Source: JBBRMQ01 sp038230775
Lineage (GTDB): Bacteria; Acidobacteriota; Thermoanaerobaculia; Gp7-AA8
Reading direction: 5' to 3'
Length of the DNA: 24,398 bases
Assembly (NCBI GenBank): GCA_038230775.1
Contig: JBBRMQ010000034.1
Span: 1 to 24,398, forward strand
The notes under the pieces were generated by a model. That model searched no databases, was not told the origin of the DNA, and saw nothing but the letters and a program-made list of their open reading frames with translations. Shown here piece by piece: positions 13,893 to 21,965 of this stretch. The position numbers were made by a program, and so were the translations under genes. The stretch's first letter is position 1; each line of letters begins with the position of its first letter.

Positions 13893-15092
13893 TCACGACG
13901 TCGGCGAGAGTGCAATCGACGAACCGACCCATGTGAATTCGCGATTGAAGTTGACGCCGAGGAGTTTGCCGCGGGAGAGGCGGGCGAGGTTCTGGGCGAG
14001 GATCGGCTTTGGCTCGTCGTCCGGGCGCAGGAACATCATCCGGATCTCGGCCTTGATCGTTCCGCCGTCAGCGGCCTTGATCACTGGCGCGTACTCGATC
14101 TTTTCCTGGATGCACCAGTTGCCGCGCTCGTTTTCCGGGATTGCCGCAAGATCCTTCGCCGTCGGCTCGACGTTGACGCCGCCACCGGCGAACGAAAAGA
14201 GAGGTTTGAGTACGTAGCGCTCGGCGAAGCGATCGGGCACCCCGTCGACTTCCGAGACGAGTGTCGCCTTCGGAACGGACGGATGATCAAGAAACGGCAG
14301 CGAGTACTTCGACCAGACCCAGTACCAGTTCGGGTGCGGAGCCCACTCGACGCCGAGGTCATCGCGGTAGTCGAACGGCATCGTGAACGGCGCGTGCGCC
14401 AGCTCATCGAACACGATGCGGTTGTAGATGCGCCTGATCCGCTTGTTGCCGCGAAAGAGCTGATTGCCGCGTTTGGTGAGCTCGCGCGGATCGACGGCGT
14501 CCACGTTGAAGAAAAGTTTCGTCGCGTTGAAATCGGGCGAGGTCTTCTGCGTCGGGGGATCGATGTCCATCAACACGACTTCCGCCGGATCGTGCTTGCC
14601 GATGATCGTCCGCCGCGCGAGATCCAGAAATCCCGTGCGATCGAAACCGGAGAACCAGCAGGACCACTCGCGGTCCATTCCGCGAAGGCGTTTGAGCGTG
14701 GCATTCCACACGTCGCGTTTCGCCACCTGCAACGCGGTGAGCGACGGAAACCCCTGCAGCTCGATGAGCTTCGGCACGTACTCCCCGTTCTGCTCCACGA
14801 TCGCGAAGTCGACCTGGGCGAAGTTCGGGAGCGCGTCCATGCCCGGCACGTTCCACCGATCCGGGATCGCGCGCATCATCATCTTCAGACGCGCGGGATC
14901 CGAGAGTTGATCGACAATGGCCTTCGCGCTCGGGATCACCTTTGCTTTGAAATCGTCGGTGAGAAAAACGGCGGTCTCCGCGAGGCGAAACTCGAACTTG
15001 CAGCCGAGCAGATTCGACAGATCGCGCACGTATCCGTCGTAGAGCTCCGGCGTGAACTGCTCGTTGAACAGCCGGCGAAAGTGCGGGTCCAT
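13893..15092 (-). CDS. Permuted ATP-grasp amidoligase, glutathionylspermidine-synthase-like
   Basis: This 399-residue protein is the last gene of the amidoligase cluster. YVPKLIELQGFPSLTALQ (106-122) resembles the metal-binding segment 'kLiEyNaDtPtsLlE' of glutathionylspermidine synthases, and RYVLKPLFSFAGGGVNVEP (292-310) resembles their 'yVkKPifgReGanV' lysine/glycine loop. WCIQEKIEYAPV (326-337) and AEIRMMFL (348-355) follow as expected for the nucleotide pocket. The order (acidic metal motif first, lysine/glycine loop later) is that of circularly permuted ATP-grasp enzymes. It would join a carboxylate to an amine using ATP. Identification rests on motif resemblance, not alignment; substrate unknown. 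ATG 15092 is 2 nt after the upstream gene's stop; a longer in-frame start at 15245 is rejected because it overlaps that gene. Confidence 0.7.
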   Translation of the reverse strand: MDPHFRRLFNEQFTPELYDGYVRDLSNLLGCKFEFRLAETAVFLTDDFKAKVIPSAKAIVDQLSDPARLKMMMRAIPDRWNVPGMDALPNFAQVDFAIVEQNGEYVPKLIELQGFPSLTALQVAKRDVWNATLKRLRGMDREWSCWFSGFDRTGFLDLARRTIIGKHDPAEVVLMDIDPPTQKTSPDFNATKLFFNVDAVDPRELTKRGNQLFRGNKRIRRIYNRIVFDELAHAPFTMPFDYRDDLGVEWAPHPNWYWVWSKYSLPFLDHPSVPKATLVSEVDGVPDRFAERYVLKPLFSFAGGGVNVEPTAKDLAAIPENERGNWCIQEKIEYAPVIKAADGGTIKAEIRMMFLRPDDEPKPILAQNLARLSRGKLLGVNFNREFTWVGSSIALSPTS

Positions 15093-15094
15093 CG

Positions 15095-16084
15095 CTAGGC
15101 GACCGGTTGCAGGCGCTCGGCAACGGCGCGCTGCACGTGGTGGCGAATCGGACCCAGCAGCGTGTACTCCGACGTGAGGCGGCTCTGCCGTTCGGTCTCG
15201 CCCTGGAAAAGATCGCGCATCATGCGGACGCGCTCCTCGTACCAAGCATCAGTGACAGTGTGATGATGCTGCTTCTCGTCGAGCACTGCGAGCACGTGCT
15301 CGCGATCGATGATCTCCGGATGATGGTTGACACCGAGGATACGAGGCATGCCACTGGCGGAATCGCGCGCGAGCTCGAGCATCGTGAGGGCACCCCTATT
15401 TTCTGTTTCGAACGAAAGGCACACTTCGTCGCTGCACGTGTCGTTGGCGATGAGGTCGAAGAGGCGATTGTCGACCACACGGAAATGGCGCTGATCGGGG
15501 AGCTTCCGGGCGAACTGCGAGAACCAGGGATGATGGGCGGCGGTCTCGGAGAGCGTGTTGAGCGGCACGCCACTGCTCTTTTCTTGACGAAGGACTGGGT
15601 CCGCCACTCCAGACCATCGGCACATCAATCCGAACGAATGGCAGACGGAAACGAGAGCGGCGTCGGGGCGCGCCAGAATCGCGTCGAAGAGCCGGAAGAG
15701 CGGCGCTTCCCAGGCCGCATCGTTTTCGCGGATGCCTTGGGAGAACTGCGAGATGCCGTCGTTCTGGCGAGGATCGAGGTGTCCGGGCCCGCCCGTCCCG
15801 ACGTAGAGCGCAAAACGTCCATCGCACTCCGGCACCAGGTTCTTCCCACGCACATCAAACGAAATCACTCGGATCTTCGCGTCCGCGGATCGCAAGGTCT
15901 CGCGCGCCTCTTCAGCCACATCCATGATCGCGTGGACGAGGGAATCGTGGCCGACGTTCGGCCAGCCGTGGTGCATATCGAGCAGCGCGATGTCGACGAC
16001 GCCGACTGAGGGTGCGGGTACAGTCCCGTTCGCTATCGTGTACTCGAAGAAGTCGTATGACTCGTGGATGTCTTTTCGAAGCAT
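15095..16084 (-). CDS. Class-I glutamine-amidotransferase-like protein
   Basis: The 329-residue product carries the GATase-1 landmarks: an oxyanion-type glycine loop GTGGPGHL (96-103), nucleophile Cys148 in VSVCHSFGLM (145-154) in place of the usual GxCxGxQ, and His255-Pro-Glu257 in GVNHHPEII (251-259). It could transfer amide nitrogen or, like PuuD and other gamma-glutamyl hydrolases of this fold, cleave gamma-glutamyl amides. Residues 1-70 and 265-329 have no family I recognise. It starts 10 nt after the carboxylate-amine ligase and ends 2 nt before the permuted ATP-grasp gene. No clear Shine-Dalgarno sequence is seen, so it is probably translated by coupling. Confidence 0.8.
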   Translation of the reverse strand: MLRKDIHESYDFFEYTIANGTVPAPSVGVVDIALLDMHHGWPNVGHDSLVHAIMDVAEEARETLRSADAKIRVISFDVRGKNLVPECDGRFALYVGTGGPGHLDPRQNDGISQFSQGIRENDAAWEAPLFRLFDAILARPDAALVSVCHSFGLMCRWSGVADPVLRQEKSSGVPLNTLSETAAHHPWFSQFARKLPDQRHFRVVDNRLFDLIANDTCSDEVCLSFETENRGALTMLELARDSASGMPRILGVNHHPEIIDREHVLAVLDEKQHHHTVTDAWYEERVRMMRDLFQGETERQSRLTSEYTLLGPIRHHVQRAVAERLQPVA

Positions 16085-16094
16085 GAGTTTCGGG

Positions 16095-17207
<1,113 letters not shown>

Positions 17208-17213
17208 GGGTGG

Positions 17214-17219
17214 AGTGTA
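17214..17219 (-). promoter_or_regulatory. Possible -10 element of a leaderless carboxylate-amine ligase transcript
   Basis: TACACT on the minus strand, identical to the recA -10, ends exactly 6 nt before the ATG at 17207, the spacing that puts +1 on the A of the start codon. No good -35 is seen. Confidence 0.45.
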
Positions 17220-17224
17220 TGCCG

Positions 17225-17275
17225 GTAAGGCCGTAAGTCCGTGGGACGCGTCGCTACCGGTTTCTACGGCCTTAC
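17225..17275. repeat. Inverted repeat between the ATP-grasp and carboxylate-amine ligase genes
   Basis: GTAAGGCCGTA (17225-17235) and TACGGCCTTAC (17265-17275) form a perfect 11-bp stem with a 29-nt loop, 10 nt after the ATP-grasp stop. It could attenuate read-through between the two genes. Confidence 0.65.
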
Positions 17276-17285
17276 AGCCTTAGTG

Positions 17286-18245
17286 CTACAAAGGTTGCTC
17301 CGCCGGTTTACTCGTGTTCAGCGTTTTCGGCCACGTGCCGGTGAGCTCGAGCTTGCGATCGCCGGTGGCGATCTCGGTGAGCGTCTCGGCCATGTTGTCG
17401 ACGATCCACTTGAAGTTGGCGTCCCCGACCGAGGCGCGGTCAGCGTCCGGTGCGCAGTTCATGAAGTCGATCGCGTACGGAATCCCGCCGCGGACGGCGA
17501 ACTCCACCGTGTTCATGTCGTAGCCGAGCGCGTCGCAGAGTGCGATCGCGTCGCGGCGGATCCGCGCCTCGAAGGCCGGTTCCATCGGTGCCGGATCCTG
17601 TACGTAGCGCAGGTGGTGCGGCTGTTTCGGGTCGTACTGCATGATGTGCACGCGCTTGCGGCCGACGACGTAGCAGCGGTAGTACGCGTCGAACTCGATC
17701 GCTTCCTGCGCCATCATCGTCAGATCGCGCGTCTGGTCGTACGCCGCGAAGAACTCCTCGTTGTTGTCGCACTTGTAGACGTCTTTCCAGCCGCCGCCAT
17801 ACGCGGGCTTCATGAAGATCGGGAAGCCGAGGTAGGCGAAGACGTCATCCCAGTTGACGAAGCGCATGTTGCGGAACGACTTCGCTTCGGTGTTCGGCGG
17901 ATATTGCTTGTGCGGAAGCAGGACGGTTTTCGGCACCGCGACATTCACCGACTTCGCGACGAGGTTGTCGAAGAACTTATCATCCGCAGACCACCAGATT
18001 GGATTGTTCACGACGCGAACGCCGGAGGCCGCGGCGCATTTCAAATAAGTGCGATAGAAAGGAATCTCGTGGCTGATGCGATCGAGGATCAGATCGTAGG
18101 GAAAGACACCGTCATCCTTCAGATGGGAAATCTCCACGGCCATGGCTTCGACACGATCGGCGCCCTTCTTGTTGATGGCGTCGATGAGCGCCCACGGAAA
18201 GGTGTCCTCCATCCCGAAGAGAAGGCCAATTCGTTTCTTGCGCAT
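17286..18245 (-). CDS. ATP-grasp ligase (glutathione-synthetase/RimK-like)
   Basis: This 319-residue protein begins with a pre-ATP-grasp Rossmann-like domain (RKKRIGLLFGMED, DLILDRIS, RVVNNP). The ATP-grasp fold follows: FMKPAYGGGWKDVYKC (144-159; Lys146 and the glycine-rich loop), TMMAQEAIEFDAYYRCYVVG (the hinge region), and NTVEFAVRGG with YAIDFMNCAPD (245-267; Glu248, Asp260 and Asn263 as Mg/ATP ligands). These enzymes activate a carboxylate as acyl phosphate and couple it to an amine or amino acid. ATG 18245 is chosen because it starts the domain; upstream in-frame codons overlap the divergent esterase. TACGAT ends 7 nt before the ATG and there is no Shine-Dalgarno site. It heads the four-gene minus-strand cluster. 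Confidence 0.88.
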   Translation of the reverse strand: MRKKRIGLLFGMEDTFPWALIDAINKKGADRVEAMAVEISHLKDDGVFPYDLILDRISHEIPFYRTYLKCAAASGVRVVNNPIWWSADDKFFDNLVAKSVNVAVPKTVLLPHKQYPPNTEAKSFRNMRFVNWDDVFAYLGFPIFMKPAYGGGWKDVYKCDNNEEFFAAYDQTRDLTMMAQEAIEFDAYYRCYVVGRKRVHIMQYDPKQPHHLRYVQDPAPMEPAFEARIRRDAIALCDALGYDMNTVEFAVRGGIPYAIDFMNCAPDADRASVGDANFKWIVDNMAETLTEIATGDRKLELTGTWPKTLNTSKPAEQPL

Positions 18246-18275
18246 GCGGGCGATCGTATAGCATTCGCGTCCTGC
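18246..18275. promoter_or_regulatory. 30-bp divergent intergenic region with overlapping -10-like boxes
   Basis: Only 30 bp separate the start codons of the ATP-grasp (minus) and esterase (plus) genes. Minus-strand TACGAT (18253-18258) lies 7 nt from its ATG; plus-strand TAGCAT (18259-18264) lies 11 nt from its ATG. Any -35 boxes would fall inside the opposing coding sequences. Neither gene has a Shine-Dalgarno site. Confidence 0.4.
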
Positions 18276-18983
18276 ATGTACCGTGAGTACGGACGCTGGT
18301 TCAGCCCCTCTCTTGGCCGCGACATGGAGTTCCTGTGGTTCGGAAAATTCGGCCGCCCGGTGATGCTCTTTCCGACCTCGGGCGGACGCTTTTTCGAGAA
18401 CGACGACTTCCATCTGACGGACTCGCTTTCGGACAAGGTGGACCGGGGGGAGATTCAGCTGGTGTGCGTCGACTCCATCGACAACGAGAGCTGGTACAAC
18501 CGCGGCGTTCATCCCGCGGTTCGCGCCGCGCGGCACACGCAGTACGACTCCTATCTGCGGAACGAGATGGTGCCTTACGCCTTCAATCGTGCGGAGCGCG
18601 GAGATCTGGCGGTGTATGGGGCAAGCTTCGGCGCGTATCACGCCGCGAATTTCGCGGGGCGTTATCCCGATGTCGTCAGCACCGCGATCTGCTTCTCCGG
18701 TGTCTTCGACGTCCACTCGTTTCTCGACGGGTATTGGGACAACAACTGTTACTTCAACTGCCCGACCGCGTACATCCCGAACATGGATGGCGAATGGGCG
18801 GCGAAACTCGCGCGCATCGGATGGGTGATCGCCACCGGCGAGTACGACACGCTCGTCGAGAACAATCGGTACTTCTCGAATCTGCTGTGGTCGAAGGGTG
18901 TGCCGAACCACTCGGAATTCTGGGGCGGCGCATTCGGGCACGACTGGCCCTGGTGGCGGGAACACCTGCGAAGATTTTTGTAG
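18276..18983 (+). CDS. Alpha/beta-hydrolase esterase of the amidoligase cluster
   Basis: The 235-residue cytosolic serine hydrolase shows MYREYGRWFSPSLGRDMEFL at the N-terminus, PVMLFPTSGGRFFE, the nucleophile elbow YGASFGAYH with Ser117, an acid in GEYDTL (Asp191), and the catalytic His222 in FGHDWPWW. No signal peptide is present. The family is annotated only as putative esterase. Divergent pairing with the ATP-grasp gene across 30 bp suggests a joint role: it could release a product, hydrolyse a thioester or ester intermediate, or break down the conjugate. The start is fixed by the divergent neighbour; upstream in-frame codons are the antisense of the ATP-grasp gene. Confidence 0.88.
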   Translation: MYREYGRWFSPSLGRDMEFLWFGKFGRPVMLFPTSGGRFFENDDFHLTDSLSDKVDRGEIQLVCVDSIDNESWYNRGVHPAVRAARHTQYDSYLRNEMVPYAFNRAERGDLAVYGASFGAYHAANFAGRYPDVVSTAICFSGVFDVHSFLDGYWDNNCYFNCPTAYIPNMDGEWAAKLARIGWVIATGEYDTLVENNRYFSNLLWSKGVPNHSEFWGGAFGHDWPWWREHLRRFL

Positions 18984-19028
18984 ACGGGCGAAAGCGGAGG
19001 ATGGTGGGGCGCGAACAAGGTCGGAATG

Positions 19029-19052
19029 TCATCCCGAGCGTAGCGAGGGACC
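19029..19052. repeat. Dispersed repeat TCATCCCGAGCGTAGCGAGG
   Basis: This is similar in plan to the ATCCTGAGCGAAGCGAAGG unit at 8660-8683: a short imperfect palindrome around GAGCG-AGCGAG. It lies in the convergent gap after the esterase. Confidence 0.6.
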
Positions 19053-19084
19053 GGTGTGGGCCGGGCGGCTCAATACACATCTGA

Positions 19085-19104
19085 GGGCGGGCTGAAGCCC
19101 GCCC
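19085..19104. repeat. REP-type palindrome GGGCGGGC-TGAA-GCCCGCCC
   Basis: A perfect 8-bp GC stem with a TGAA loop belongs to the same TTCA/TGAA-loop class as 4901-4936 and 11458-11516. It sits between convergent genes and may terminate transcription. Confidence 0.8.
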
Positions 19105-19136
19105 CCACATTCAGCCCGGACACCAGGCATTTCGAG

Positions 19137-20087
19137 TTACTTCGTTTGGCTCTGCTTGCGCGCGTACTCTTTGAACGTCTCCGCCGGCACCGAGCCCGAG
19201 ATCGAGATCGAGTCGTTCGAGCGCGACACCGAGAAGCGCCGCAGCACCGCGACGAGATCCGGCTGCTTTTCCTGAACCGCGAGCCGCATTGCCGCCAGGG
19301 CGCCACGAAGGGTGTCCTCGAGAAGTCCGAGCGTCTCGGTGTCGGTCGACAGTCCGATGGCGCCGAGTTTGAGCGAGTCACCGGTGTCGGTCGCCCACAT
19401 GGCGATCGTCGACACGCTCTTGAGTGCGCTGTTGATGGCCTGCGCCGACTGATTCTGTGACGGGATGTGAGGGCCGCCCGCGAGACGCGATGCGCGCTGG
19501 ACGTCGACGATGGCCCACGCGCTCGCTTTCGGGTCGATGCGTGCGAGATCGCGACCGAGACCGCTCGCGGAGTTGAAGGTCGTTCCGCCGGCGGCGTAGC
19601 TCTTCAAAGCCTCGACCACTGCAGCTTCCGTCCCGACGAGTGCCAACCCGCTGTTGGCGAACGCGATCGCGGCGTTCCTGTCGCCGTCGTGCGTGGGAAG
19701 CAGGAGATAGGCTCCAGTCTTCTTCGCGCCGCGCGCCACGAGCGCATTCGTCAGACGTTCGACATTGAAACGTCCCTCCGCCGCCACGAGTACATCCGTG
19801 TCCTTGGTCAAGGTGCCACGCGGGCTGGTGGACACGACGAGCACGTCGATGTCCTTCGACGGCTGCAGGCCGGCGTCGATCAGAAACTTCTGGGCGTCGC
19901 CGTCCGTCGCGATCTTGTCGGTCTGCTGAAACAAGGCCGACGACAACGGGCTGCTGCGTAAATCGGAGAGGCGCACCACCCCGACGGTGACGGCATCGCT
20001 CGGAACGAGCGACAGCGCGTCGGTCTTGGCGAACGCCGCCGCCGCGAGCAGAGTGAGCGCAGCCGATACTAGAAATGCCTTCTTCAT
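19137..20087 (-). CDS. Exported protein of unknown function, third gene of an ABC operon
   Basis: This 316-residue protein has a clear signal peptide (MKKAFLVSAALTLLAAAAFAKT, cleavage after AFA). The mature part reads as repeating alpha/beta units (SLVPSDAVTVGVVRLSDL, IDVLVVSTSPRG, AIAFANSGLALVGTEAAV, ASAWAIVDVQRASRL) typical of DUF3352-like surface proteins that begin 'lvPaDa'; I offer that only as a resemblance. Its ATG follows the permease TAA directly (TAAATG), with AAAGGAG (20094-20100) 6 nt upstream inside the permease gene, so it is cotranslated with the ABC transporter. It could be a partner or substrate of that transporter. No enzymatic motif is visible. Confidence 0.85.
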   Translation of the reverse strand: MKKAFLVSAALTLLAAAAFAKTDALSLVPSDAVTVGVVRLSDLRSSPLSSALFQQTDKIATDGDAQKFLIDAGLQPSKDIDVLVVSTSPRGTLTKDTDVLVAAEGRFNVERLTNALVARGAKKTGAYLLLPTHDGDRNAAIAFANSGLALVGTEAAVVEALKSYAAGGTTFNSASGLGRDLARIDPKASAWAIVDVQRASRLAGGPHIPSQNQSAQAINSALKSVSTIAMWATDTGDSLKLGAIGLSTDTETLGLLEDTLRGALAAMRLAVQEKQPDLVAVLRRFSVSRSNDSISISGSVPAETFKEYARKQSQTK

Positions 20088-20942
20088 TTAGAACTCCTTT
20101 CGTTGGAAGAGCCAGGAAGCGAGTGCGAGAGACACGATGCCGAACGCGGCGGTCGTGATGAATGGAGCGGGAGTGAGCATTGCCGCGACGCGCTCGGGCA
20201 TGTTGTTGCCCGAAACGTAGGCGACCACGGCGCCGCCGATTTCGGCGGTCTTCGGAATGATCCAGTACAGCGTCTGAATGAGCCCGGCCTGCCATTCCTT
20301 TGATACGGCGGCCGCGATGCGGTCGTGGCTCACCAGCATCAACGCGAAGAAGAAAAGGCCGTAGCTGGTCATGATCGAAACCGCGGTGGACGACGTGACC
20401 ACGCCAACCAGGAACGCGAACGCCAGCAAGGTGGCGATGACGAACAGGATCATCGCGCCGGCCACGAGAAATCGCGGGTGGGCGACGTGCGTCTTCCACA
20501 GCACGATCAGCCAGATCGTTCCGAGCAGATAGAAGACGTTGCTGCCGGCGAGAATCAGACCGGCGACGTAGCGCGACAGGATCAGCTTCAGCCGCGAGGT
20601 CGGACGCGAGAGATAGAGGTCGATGGTTCCCTTCTCCTGCATGCGCGGAACGAGATGCGCGGTGGCGAAGATCGCCAGAAACGTGCAGAGGAAGTACAGC
20701 ACGCCGGCAAACCCCGATTCGAAGCCGAGGACGAGTTTCTCGATGGAGATCTCGTTGCCGGACATCTGCACGTCCTTGCCGAACAGCTTGGCCCCGGCCA
20801 GCGCGCCATTCACGATGTCGAGGTTCACGGCGGACGCGAAAATCAGGATGAAGAGCGACGAAAGGAAAAAGTACGCGAGGAGCGTCCAGCGGGCCGCGGC
20901 TTCGCGCATCACGTCTTCAATGTTGGCGAGAACGACTTTCAT
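20088..20942 (-). CDS. ABC-2-type transporter permease
   Basis: The 284-residue inner-membrane protein has about six hydrophobic segments (about 20-40, 76-98, 120-145, 158-182, 185-203 and a last one at 260-279, TTAAFGIVSLALASWLF). Between the second and third lies the cytoplasmic coupling stretch LVPRMQEKGTIDLYLSRPTSRLKLILSRY, typical of NosY/ABC2_membrane permeases. A hydrophilic loop of about 35 residues after the first segment faces the periplasm. It overlaps the ATPase gene by ATGA (20939-20942). The substrate is unknown. Confidence 0.9.
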   Translation of the reverse strand: MKVVLANIEDVMREAAARWTLLAYFFLSSLFILIFASAVNLDIVNGALAGAKLFGKDVQMSGNEISIEKLVLGFESGFAGVLYFLCTFLAIFATAHLVPRMQEKGTIDLYLSRPTSRLKLILSRYVAGLILAGSNVFYLLGTIWLIVLWKTHVAHPRFLVAGAMILFVIATLLAFAFLVGVVTSSTAVSIMTSYGLFFFALMLVSHDRIAAAVSKEWQAGLIQTLYWIIPKTAEIGGAVVAYVSGNNMPERVAAMLTPAPFITTAAFGIVSLALASWLFQRKEF

Positions 20943-21877
20943 CGCAAGTCCTCCTGCACTGCGGGAAGGACGTCCGGCTTCACGAGATCGACGAACACGT
21001 CCTCGAGAGTCGCGCGCAGAGGAGACACTTCCGTGAGTAGTGCGCCGCGGGACCGAAGCTGATCGACGAGCGCGTTGAGATGTTGAAGGTTCTGCACCGA
21101 GAGCTCGAGATGACCGTTCACTCGCTCGACGAGGGCACCCGATTCGCGGAACGCGGCGACGAGGGCGTCATCGATCGGGGTGGCGACGAGCTTGTACTTT
21201 TCGGATTGACGCGTGAGCTCTTCGACCCGTCCCTGCGCCACAACTTTTCCCTGACGCAGCACGGCGACGCGATCGCACGTCATCTCGATTTCCGAAAGGA
21301 GATGCGAGTTGAGGAGGACCGCCGTTCCGTTCTTGGCTTCGTCGCGAAGAAAATCGCGGATCTCGCGACGGCCCACAGGATCGACACCGTCCGTCGGCTC
21401 ATCGAGCAGCAGGATGTTTGGAGCGTGGATCAGCGCGGTGGCAAGGCCGAGACGCTGCGTCATGCCTTTGGAGAATTTCTTGACGCGCATGTCGATCCAC
21501 CTCGAGATGCTCAACTTCTCGAGGAGCTCGCCGGTGCGGCTCTTGATGGTCGCGTCGTCGACGCCGGACATCTTGCCGAAGATGTGGAGGGTCTGACGCG
21601 CGGTCAGGTAGTTCGGAATCTTGTGACCTTCCGGCAGGTAGCCGACGCGGCGGCGGCTCTCCGGATTGCCCGTGCTCAGGCCCGCGAGGCGAGCCTCGCC
21701 GCTGGTCGCGCGGGTGAGGTCGAGGAGGATCTTGACGCTCGTCGTCTTGCCGGCGCCATTCGGGCCCAGAAGGCCGAAGAGCTCGCCGTAACCGACCGAG
21801 AAGTCGACCCCGTCCAGCGCCGTGACCTGCCGGTAGCGCTTGCGGAGACCGGTGACCTCGATGGCATTGACAGTCAT
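20939..21877 (-). CDS. ABC-2-type transporter ATP-binding protein
   Basis: This 312-residue ATPase has Walker A GPNGAGKTT (about 38-46), Q-loop region YLPEGHKIP, signature FSKGMTQRLGLA (the variant common in NatA/NosF-type exporters), Walker B ILLLDEPTDGVD and the H-loop SHLLSE. The C-terminal 90 residues (from VVAQGRVEEL to TLEDVFVDLVK) form the regulatory extension of this class. It would energise the permease downstream. It heads a three-gene operon divergent from the GH18-CE4-GT2 gene across 88 bp. No Shine-Dalgarno sequence is obvious before the ATG. Confidence 0.93.
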   Translation of the reverse strand: MTVNAIEVTGLRKRYRQVTALDGVDFSVGYGELFGLLGPNGAGKTTSVKILLDLTRATSGEARLAGLSTGNPESRRRVGYLPEGHKIPNYLTARQTLHIFGKMSGVDDATIKSRTGELLEKLSISRWIDMRVKKFSKGMTQRLGLATALIHAPNILLLDEPTDGVDPVGRREIRDFLRDEAKNGTAVLLNSHLLSEIEMTCDRVAVLRQGKVVAQGRVEELTRQSEKYKLVATPIDDALVAAFRESGALVERVNGHLELSVQNLQHLNALVDQLRSRGALLTEVSPLRATLEDVFVDLVKPDVLPAVQEDLR

Positions 21878-21944
21878 GCTGGGACGTTCTACGTGACCTG
21901 CAACGGCAAGTTGCGGGGAAGAATGCCCTTTCGGGCGTAACGGT

Positions 21945-21950
21945 TATGAT
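21945..21950 (+). promoter_or_regulatory. Possible -10 element of the GH18-CE4-GT2 gene
   Basis: TATGAT lies 15 nt before the ATG at 21966, which would give a leader of only about 8 nt. No matching -35 box is present at 16-18 nt. Confidence 0.35.
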
Positions 21951-21965
21951 CCGCGGACCCGCAAC

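Noticed and set aside
13854..15098. 414-codon plus-strand open frame
   Set aside because: It is the exact antisense of the permuted ATP-grasp gene; arginine- and aspartate-rich with no motif, as expected of GC-rich shadow frames.
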